Assembly (NCBI GenBank): GCA_947372225.1 | Contig: CANBSV010000087.1 | Location: 1-11,138 of the forward strand | Reading direction: 5' to 3' | Origin: Burkholderiales bacterium | GTDB taxonomy: Bacteria; Pseudomonadota; Gammaproteobacteria; Burkholderiales; Burkholderiaceae_C | DNA length: 11,138 bases | Part shown: positions 6,460 to 11,138 of the stretch, one piece after another | Numbering within the stretch: the stretch's first letter is position 1 | How the letters are laid out: each line of letters opens with the position of its first letter | Notes under the pieces: model-generated | Told to the model about the DNA's origin: nothing | Seen by the model: the letters and a program-made list of their open reading frames with translations, nothing else | Databases searched by the model: none | Program-made: the position numbers and the translations under genes

Positions 6460-8754
6460 TCAGGCGGCTTTGTTGGAGACGCGCGACTGGGGCTGCGCCG
6501 GCGCAGCGGATGGAGCCTCGCGGGCGGGCTGTGTGTGGCGTACCCGCGGCGAATCGCCGGCATCGTCCTCAACGGTTGGGCCGAGCCAGGAGGTGAGCTT
6601 GGGCAGCACGGTGTCTTCGAGCCAGGGCTGGATCTCTTCGGCAGGCTTGGGCTTGCTGAACAGAAAACCTTGCATCACGCTGCAACCCAGGCGGTGCAGG
6701 ACTTCCATCTGGCGACGGGTTTCAACGCCTTCGGCGATCACGCGCAGGCCGAGCGAGCGCGCCAGCGCGACGATGGCCGTGACCACGGCGGCGCTTTGCG
6801 GCGTCATGCCCAGATCGCGTATGAATCCGCGGTCGATCTTCAATTCGCTGATCGGCAGCGTGGTGAGGTAAGCCAGAGACGAGTAACCGGTGCCGAAGTC
6901 GTCGATCGAGATCTCGACGCCGATCTCATTGAGCCGGTGCAGCGACGGGATGACGCTGTGCAGGTCCTTCATGAGCGAGTTTTCGGTGATCTCGAGCAAC
7001 AGCGCCTGGTGCGACACGCCGTTTTTCACCACCGCGTCGTGGATCAGTTCCACCAGATCACCACGGTCGAACATGCGGCTGGGCAAGTTCACCGCGATCG
7101 ACTCGGAAAACCCGAAGTTGTCGACCCAGACGCGGGCCTGCCGGGCGGCCTCACGGATGGCCCATTCGCTCAGCGGCCGGATCAGGCCGGTTTCTTCGGC
7201 CAGCGGAATGAAATCGCCGGGCGGCACCAGCACGCCGTTGCGCCTCCAGCGCATCAGCGCTTCGACGCCCACCATGCGGGCGGTGCGCACATCGACCTTG
7301 GGCTGGTAGTGCAAGACCAGCTCATCGCGCTCGATGGCCTTGTGCAGCGCGCTTTCAAGCTCGAGCTTTTCACGGCCCTTGCCAGCGAGCTGCGGCCGGT
7401 ACACGGCAGCGGCGTTGCGCCCCTGGGCCTTGACGGCAAACATGGCGACGTCGGAATTGCGCAGCAGATCGACGACGTTGGTGCCGTCGCGCGGGAACAG
7501 CGCGATGCCCACCGACGCCGACACGAAGCACTCCTGGCCGGCGACGTGGACGGGAAGGCGCATCTGCTCGAGGATGCGGTTGGCCACCACCTGGGCGTCA
7601 TGCTCGTCGAGCACCTCGGGCAGCAAGGCCACGAACTCGTCGCCACCGAGGCGGCACACGGCCTCGAGCGTGCGGAACGTGCGCGCGCCCATCGACTCGA
7701 GCAGGTTGTCGGTGACCTGATCGCAGTGACGCACGCATGAGCGCAAGCGGCGCGCGACTTCGATCAGCAACTCGTCGCCGGCGCCGTGGCCGAGCGTGTC
7801 GTTGATCATCTTGAAGCGGTCCAGGTCGATCAGCAGCAAGCCGACCTGATGGCCCATGCGCCGGGCCGCATCGAGGGCGCGCTCGGTGCGATCGATCAGC
7901 TGGTTGCGATTGGGCAGGCCGGTCAGCGAATCGAAGTTCGCGAGCTGGCGGATCTTGTGCTCGGCGTTCCAGCGGTCGGTCACGTCTTGCACGATGCCGC
8001 TGTAGCCGAGCAACTGGCCGGCCTCGCCGATCTCGGGCGAGGCCTCGATGTGGATGACGTGCACCGCGCCATCGGCCAGCAGCATGGGGATGTCGCGCGT
8101 CAGTGCCGACTTGCTGTCGATGGTGTCGGCGAACAGCGCGCGTTTGCCCCGGCGCTCTGGCTTGGGCAGCATGCGCAGCAAGGTGCCAAACGGCAGCGTG
8201 CTGTCCGGCTTGAGCTGGAACACGCGCAGTGCCTGGTTGGAAAACGACGGGACGGCCACGCCAGTGCGCCACTCGAAGCTGCCCATGCGAGCCAGATCCT
8301 GCGCTTGAGCCAGACGGCTCTGGCTGCGCTCGAGCTCGAGCAGCGTGCGTGACGAGCGCAGCAGGTAACGCAGCCGCCCTTCGAGCAGGCTCCACTGATT
8401 GGACTTGACAAAAAAGTCGGTGGCGCCGACCTCGTAGGCATGATCGATCGAGGCGTCGTCGTCGAGCCCGGTCAGCATGAGCACAGGCAACGACCGGCAC
8501 GACGGCAGCAAACGCAGCTGGCGGCAGGTGTCGAAACCGTCCATTCCTGGCATCAGCGCATCGAGAACGACCACATCCGGCAGCGTGGTGTTCAGCAGCT
8601 CCAGCGCCTGCTGGCCACTGCCGGCCTCGATCACGAGAAATCCACGCTCACGCAGAGCGATCGAGGTCAACAGCAAGTTGACATCGTCGTCATCGACCAG
8701 CAGCACCCGGGGTTGCGCCGGGTTGTCGCCAGTGGCGTGGGCGGTCGAATTCAT
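6460..8754 (-). CDS. Response regulator REC-PAS-GGDEF-EAL, cyclic-di-GMP turnover protein
   Basis: A 764-residue cytoplasmic protein. REC (14-132) has the acidic patch from Asp21, phospho-acceptor Asp65 (VVVLDALMPGMDG), Thr95 and Lys117. A PAS-like region covers about 145-262. GGDEF (268-450) keeps FDSLTGLPNR (274-283), LLIDLDRFKMINDTLGHGAG (307-326) and GGDEF (370-374), but about 19 extra residues separate RHCD (342-345) from it. EAL (462-715) retains the residues of active phosphodiesterases: Glu498 (EAL), Asn556, Glu588, Asp618-Asp619 (DDFGTGYSS), Lys639, Glu675 (AEGVET) and Gln695 (QGF). Hydrolysis of cyclic-di-GMP to pGpG is therefore likely, and cyclase activity is possible. The tail after 728 is low-complexity. 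The ATG overlaps the Hpt stop in ATGA, which implies translational coupling and suggests that Hpt phosphorylates this REC. Confidence 0.95.
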   Translation of the reverse strand: MNSTAHATGDNPAQPRVLLVDDDDVNLLLTSIALRERGFLVIEAGSGQQALELLNTTLPDVVVLDALMPGMDGFDTCRQLRLLPSCRSLPVLMLTGLDDDASIDHAYEVGATDFFVKSNQWSLLEGRLRYLLRSSRTLLELERSQSRLAQAQDLARMGSFEWRTGVAVPSFSNQALRVFQLKPDSTLPFGTLLRMLPKPERRGKRALFADTIDSKSALTRDIPMLLADGAVHVIHIEASPEIGEAGQLLGYSGIVQDVTDRWNAEHKIRQLANFDSLTGLPNRNQLIDRTERALDAARRMGHQVGLLLIDLDRFKMINDTLGHGAGDELLIEVARRLRSCVRHCDQVTDNLLESMGARTFRTLEAVCRLGGDEFVALLPEVLDEHDAQVVANRILEQMRLPVHVAGQECFVSASVGIALFPRDGTNVVDLLRNSDVAMFAVKAQGRNAAAVYRPQLAGKGREKLELESALHKAIERDELVLHYQPKVDVRTARMVGVEALMRWRRNGVLVPPGDFIPLAEETGLIRPLSEWAIREAARQARVWVDNFGFSESIAVNLPSRMFDRGDLVELIHDAVVKNGVSHQALLLEITENSLMKDLHSVIPSLHRLNEIGVEISIDDFGTGYSSLAYLTTLPISELKIDRGFIRDLGMTPQSAAVVTAIVALARSLGLRVIAEGVETRRQMEVLHRLGCSVMQGFLFSKPKPAEEIQPWLEDTVLPKLTSWLGPTVEDDAGDSPRVRHTQPAREAPSAAPAQPQSRVSNKAA

Positions 8755-9140
8755 GGGACGCTTGCCGATGCCTCGAGTTTTTCAAGCAGGCAACGCACGG
8801 CGTCGCGCGCGGCATCTGCTTCGAGCAGCAATTGCTGCAGGCCACCGGCCGCCTCGCCCAGACGGTTCTGGCGAGCGAGGTCTTCGACCATCGCGCAGCG
8901 CTGCGAAAGCGCCATGGCGCCCACCGTGGCCGATGACGATTTCAGGGTGTGAGCGACCAGGTGCACGGCCGAGGCATCGGCAGCATCGCGTGCCTGCTCG
9001 AGCTGGGGCACCATGCGGTCCAGTGATTTGTCGAAAGCGGCAAGCAAGCGCTTGAGCAACCGGCCCTGGCCGGTCGGGTCGAGGTCGGCAAGACGTGCCA
9101 AGGCCTCATCGTCGAGATCACAGTGCAGCGTAGCGTTCAT
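8751..9140 (-). CDS. Stand-alone Hpt (histidine phosphotransfer) protein
   Basis: A 129-residue cytoplasmic phosphotransfer protein that carries phosphate between receiver domains. The motif VAHTLKSSSATVGA (62-75) contains the phospho-accepting His64 in the HxLK context of Hpt domains. The helical layout on either side (30-58 and 78-123) fits a four-helix bundle. The frame is open up to 9401, but the added residues are non-conserved and would run through the intergenic repeats, so the ATG at 9140 (MNATLHCDLDDEAL) is preferred. AAGAAGG lies 12 bases before it within an inverted repeat (9150-9167). It is the first gene of the four-gene minus-strand operon, and its TGA overlaps the next ATG. The partner on the donor side must be a receiver domain, and none is present in this window apart from the downstream REC and the partial regulator at the right edge. 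Confidence 0.9.
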   Translation of the reverse strand: MNATLHCDLDDEALARLADLDPTGQGRLLKRLLAAFDKSLDRMVPQLEQARDAADASAVHLVAHTLKSSSATVGAMALSQRCAMVEDLARQNRLGEAAGGLQQLLLEADAARDAVRCLLEKLEASASVP

Positions 9141-9149
9141 GGTGCAAAT

Positions 9150-9167
9150 GCGCCTTCTTGAAGGCGC
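9150..9167. repeat. Perfect 8-bp inverted repeat over the Hpt ribosome-binding site
   Basis: GCGCCTTC and GAAGGCGC are separated by two bases and lie 9 bases upstream of the hpt ATG. The only purine-rich Shine-Dalgarno candidate on the minus strand, AAGAAGG (complement of 9153-9159), lies inside it. The element could be an mRNA hairpin limiting translation or a dimer operator. The sequence alone does not tell which. Confidence 0.6.
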
Positions 9168-9224
9168 TGAAATCAGCCCGATTTGGCCTGTTCCCGAGTG
9201 TGCATCAGACAACGTTCGACCCGA

Positions 9225-9241
9225 CGCCGGCAGCGCCGGCG
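9225..9241. repeat. 7-bp inverted repeat with 3-base loop in the divergent region
   Basis: CGCCGGC-AGC-GCCGGCG could form a very stable GC hairpin in a transcript from either strand. No T-run follows, so it is not a classical terminator. Such repeats also arise by chance in GC-rich DNA. Confidence 0.4.
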
Positions 9242-9260
9242 ATTCCGCGGCATGGCGTGC

Positions 9261-9278
9261 CCGCTGCGTGTGCAGCGG
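9261..9278. repeat. 7-bp inverted repeat with 4-base loop in the divergent region
   Basis: CCGCTGC and GCAGCGG enclose GTGT. It lies 19 bases from the preceding inverted repeat. No T-run follows on either strand. It is a candidate leader hairpin or operator for one of the divergent transcripts. Confidence 0.45.
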
Positions 9279-9338
9279 TAGACCTGGGGCGCACATGAAA
9301 GTTCGCATGAAAACGTGTTGCCAGAAAACTGGGGGAGG

Positions 9339-9359
9339 GGTCACAACGAATTCGTGACC
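9339..9359. promoter_or_regulatory. Candidate operator: GGTCAC/GTGACC inverted repeat with nested 10-bp palindrome
   Basis: GGTCAC (9339-9344) and GTGACC (9354-9359) are exact inverted repeats nine bases apart. The overlapping ACGAATTCGT (9346-9355) is a perfect 10-bp palindrome offset from the outer centre. The element lies 63 bases before the histidine kinase start and 199 bases before the hpt start, so a regulator bound here could act on both divergent genes. It is not a site I recognise. Confidence 0.4.
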
Positions 9360-9408
9360 TTGCGTGGTGTATCGGCCAGCCAATAGGCAACTTGAGGACA
9401 CCGCTGCC

Positions 9409-9414
9409 TACAAT
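9409..9414 (+). promoter_or_regulatory. -10 element (TACAAT) of the histidine kinase gene, probable leaderless transcript
   Basis: TACAAT matches the -10 consensus at five of six positions and ends eight bases before the kinase ATG. Transcription would then start at about 9420-9423, leaving almost no leader. No Shine-Dalgarno lies at a usable distance. No good -35 is found at 16-18 bases (GGCAAC there); TTGAGG at 9392-9397 is too close. The -35 contact may be replaced by an activator. Confidence 0.5.
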
Positions 9415-9422
9415 CCGCGGCT

Positions 9423-10814
9423 ATGAAATCGGGTCTCGGCCAGCGTGCGTCTGCGAGGTGCCTGATCGGTGGCCTGCGCAGGCACTGGTCGGCTTGGGGC
9501 GTGGTTTCGGAGTCGCTGAGTTGGGCCGGGTCGGCCTGGGCCGACGCGCTCCCGCCAGCCGATGCGTCCACCGCATCAGCCACCGTGGGCCTGGGCCTGG
9601 GGCTGGCACTCGGGACCGGATTCGTGATGCTCGGTGGTGCGGTGGTGGTGTTCGCGCTGCGGCGCTGTGAGCGCTGGCGCATCGAAGCCGAAGATCTGCG
9701 CCAGCGTCAGGCGCGCAGCGCCGCGCTCGGCCGGCTGCTCGATGTGTGGCAATGGCAAACCGACCCGCAGCACCGTCTGGTCTCGTTGCAGGCCCCGAGC
9801 GGTGACCCTCAATGTGCGCCGGGGGCGGTGCGGCTCGCCGGATCGGCATTGCTGTGGGAGCACTTCACCGTGGTCGACGCCGAAGCCAGTCAAGTGGCTT
9901 GGCTTCACGCCGTGCAGGCCCACCAACCCACCACGGAAGTGCTGGTCGGCTTTGCCGATGCCGCCGGCAACAGCCGTCGGGGCTGGCTGCGTGCCCTGCC
10001 CTTGCATGACATGCAGGGTGAGTTCCTCGGCCATGTCGGCACCGTGCGTGAAGCCGCCGAGGCCAAGCCTGTGGCGCAAGCCCGCGCATTGGCGGCACCG
10101 GCCAATGCTGCGGCCAAGCCGGCGCTCGCGGCGGCGGAGCACGACGCCGAGTCGTTCAGCTACACGGTGTCGCACGATCTGCGCGCGCCGGTGCGGGTGG
10201 TCGAGGGCTTCACCAAGATCGTCAAGGAGGACTACGGCCAGTTGCTCGACCGCGTGGGCAACGACCACCTGGACCGCGTGCTGGGTGCTGCCGCCCGAAT
10301 GAACAGCATGATCGATGCGCTGCTCGCGCTGTCTCAGCTGTCTTCCAAACCGGTGTCGCGTCAGCCGGTCAACCTGTCGCAACTGGCCGGTTATGTGGTG
10401 GATGACCTGCGCCGGCAGTGGCCGCAGCATGCGGTCAAGGTGCACATCGACCCGACCATGCAGGTCCATGGTGACCCCACGCTGCTGCGCGTGGTGCTCG
10501 AAAACCTGCTGGGCAACGCCTGGAAATACACCACCAAGTGCAGCGCACCGCAGGTGTGGTTCGAGCGCTGCACCGACTCGACCACGCCGAGCTTCAGCGT
10601 GCGCGACAACGGCGCTGGCTTTGACATGCGCTACGCCGACCGGCTGTTCGGCGTGTTCCAGCGGCTGCACAGTGCCAGCGAGTTCCAGGGCACCGGCGTG
10701 GGACTGGCATCGGTGCGGCGCATCGTGCACAAGCACGGTGGCGAGGTCTGGGCCGAGTCCGAACTCGGCTGCGGGGCGAACTTCTATTTCTCTTTGGGCC
10801 CGCCGCCGACCTGA
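9423..10814 (+). CDS. Membrane-associated sensor histidine kinase (PAS-like, HisKA, HATPase_c)
   Basis: A 463-residue two-component sensor kinase. The N-terminus has a weakly hydrophobic signal-like stretch (23-40, ending AWADA) and one clear membrane helix (about 54-79). At most a few dozen residues face the periplasm, so sensing is probably cytoplasmic or within the membrane. A divergent PAS-like region spans about 100-208 (WQWQTD at 109-114, LGHVGTVREA at 202-211). An Ala-rich linker (211-241) precedes HisKA with SYTVSHDLRAPVRVVEGF (246-263) and phospho-acceptor His251, a type seen in bacteriophytochrome-like kinases. The ATPase domain has N-box LLGNAWKYT (362-370), DNGAGFD (395-401), LFGVFQRLH (408-416) and GTGVGLASVRRI (423-434). 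There is no receiver or Hpt domain, so phosphate must go to a separate regulator. It is divergent from the Hpt operon and convergent with a REC-ANTAR gene 27 bases away; either could be its output. Confidence 0.93.
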   Translation: MKSGLGQRASARCLIGGLRRHWSAWGVVSESLSWAGSAWADALPPADASTASATVGLGLGLALGTGFVMLGGAVVVFALRRCERWRIEAEDLRQRQARSAALGRLLDVWQWQTDPQHRLVSLQAPSGDPQCAPGAVRLAGSALLWEHFTVVDAEASQVAWLHAVQAHQPTTEVLVGFADAAGNSRRGWLRALPLHDMQGEFLGHVGTVREAAEAKPVAQARALAAPANAAAKPALAAAEHDAESFSYTVSHDLRAPVRVVEGFTKIVKEDYGQLLDRVGNDHLDRVLGAAARMNSMIDALLALSQLSSKPVSRQPVNLSQLAGYVVDDLRRQWPQHAVKVHIDPTMQVHGDPTLLRVVLENLLGNAWKYTTKCSAPQVWFERCTDSTTPSFSVRDNGAGFDMRYADRLFGVFQRLHSASEFQGTGVGLASVRRIVHKHGGEVWAESELGCGANFYFSLGPPPT

Positions 10815-10841
10815 CGGCCCACCCGCACGGCGGCGTTCGGT

Positions 10842-11138
10842 TCAGTCGCCCGCCGGTGCAGCGAGTCGCTCGACGGCTTCGAGCAGCCGTTCGGCCTCGT
10901 CGTCCATGGAGCGCGCTGCGCCCGCGGCCATGCGCTTGAGCCGCTCGGCGGCCGCATGGCGTGACAACGAGAAGCGGTGCATCAGCACGCCCACGGCCAT
11001 GGCGCTCAAGGGCGACAGGGCGGGTGCGCTGGCCACCGGCGGCACAGGCGTGAGCGGCACCACGGAGCCGGCGCGGATGCGCTCGAACACCGCACGCACC
11101 GCCGGCACGATGTGCCCGATGTCGAGCGGCTTGACCAG
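10842..11138 (-). CDS. REC-ANTAR response regulator, C-terminal part, cut by window edge
   Basis: Only the last 98 residues are in the window, and the frame stays open to the right edge. The fragment opens with LVKPLDIGHIVPAVRAV, the end of a receiver domain with its conserved Lys-Pro. A Pro/Ala linker follows (about 25-42). Then comes an ANTAR-like three-helix segment: MAVGVLMHRFSLSRHAAAER (about 46-65), LKRMAAGAAR and EAERLLEAVERL. ANTAR domains bind paired hairpins in nascent mRNA and prevent termination, as in AmiR and NasT. The typical AKGILM core reads AVGVLM, so RNA binding is likely but not assured. The stop is 27 bases from the stop of the convergent histidine kinase. No strong terminator hairpin is visible between them. 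Confidence 0.75.
   Translation of the reverse strand: MVKPLDIGHIVPAVRAVFERIRAGSVVPLTPVPPVASAPALSPLSAMAVGVLMHRFSLSRHAAAERLKRMAAGAARSMDDEAERLLEAVERLAAPAGD

Noticed and set aside
4408..7740. Very long plus-strand open frame (1,110 codons) antisense to both GGDEF genes
   Set aside because: The translation is low-complexity, rich in His, Gln, Arg and Gly, with no recognisable domain. It is the complement of strongly supported genes in high-GC DNA, where such shadows are common.
9141..9401. 87-residue N-terminal extension of the Hpt protein
   Set aside because: The extra residues show no Hpt or signal features and run through intergenic inverted repeats. The ATG at 9140 gives a normal-length Hpt.
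9392..9414. TTGAGG as the -35 of the kinase promoter
   Set aside because: It is only 11 bases from TACAAT, too short for a sigma-70 promoter.
10815..10841. Bidirectional terminator between the convergent kinase and ANTAR genes
   Set aside because: Only a 4-base stem (CCGC/GCGG) with no T-run can be drawn.

Overview
This 11.1 kb window is chromosomal DNA of a high-GC betaproteobacterium. The protein sequences and the imuA-imuB-dnaE2 layout point to Burkholderiales, perhaps near Rubrivivax, Leptothrix or Ideonella. That placement is an inference from family resemblance, because no rRNA or other marker gene is present. Coding density is very high. There are no tRNAs, insertion sequences, CRISPR arrays or phage genes, and no gene-free stretch exceeds 300 bases.

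Left third, minus strand: an SOS mutagenesis cassette in the order imuA, imuB, dnaE2. dnaE2 is cut by the left window edge. A LexA box with perfect CTGT-N8-ACAG half-sites lies 18 bases before the imuA start. The three genes encode the damage-inducible mutasome: a RecA-like accessory protein, a Y-family-like protein without catalytic function, and a C-family error-prone polymerase.

Middle, minus strand: four tightly packed genes that look like one operon, read from right to left. They are a free-standing Hpt phosphotransfer protein, a REC-PAS-GGDEF-EAL protein, a soluble GGEEF diguanylate cyclase with a coiled-coil sensor region, and a membrane-anchored Mrr-like protein with a C-terminal zinc ribbon. 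Gaps are -4, 3 and 5 bases. The first three genes form a phosphorelay-to-cyclic-di-GMP module. The Mrr-like protein is the odd member, and its nuclease motif looks degraded.

Right part: a 282-base divergent intergenic region rich in inverted repeats separates the Hpt operon from a plus-strand membrane histidine kinase. The kinase has no receiver domain and is probably translated from a leaderless or near-leaderless mRNA. It converges on the 3' end of a REC-ANTAR response regulator that runs off the right edge.

Likely workings (inference): the kinase or an unlinked hybrid kinase feeds phosphate through Hpt to the REC domain of the GGDEF-EAL protein and so tunes cyclic-di-GMP. The SOS cassette has its own promoter but could also receive read-through from the c-di-GMP operon, since no terminator is visible between them. 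No clearly new multi-gene system is evident. The best leads are the degenerate membrane-tethered Mrr protein inside a signalling operon, the insertion that separates RxxD from GGDEF, and the hairpin-rich divergent control region.
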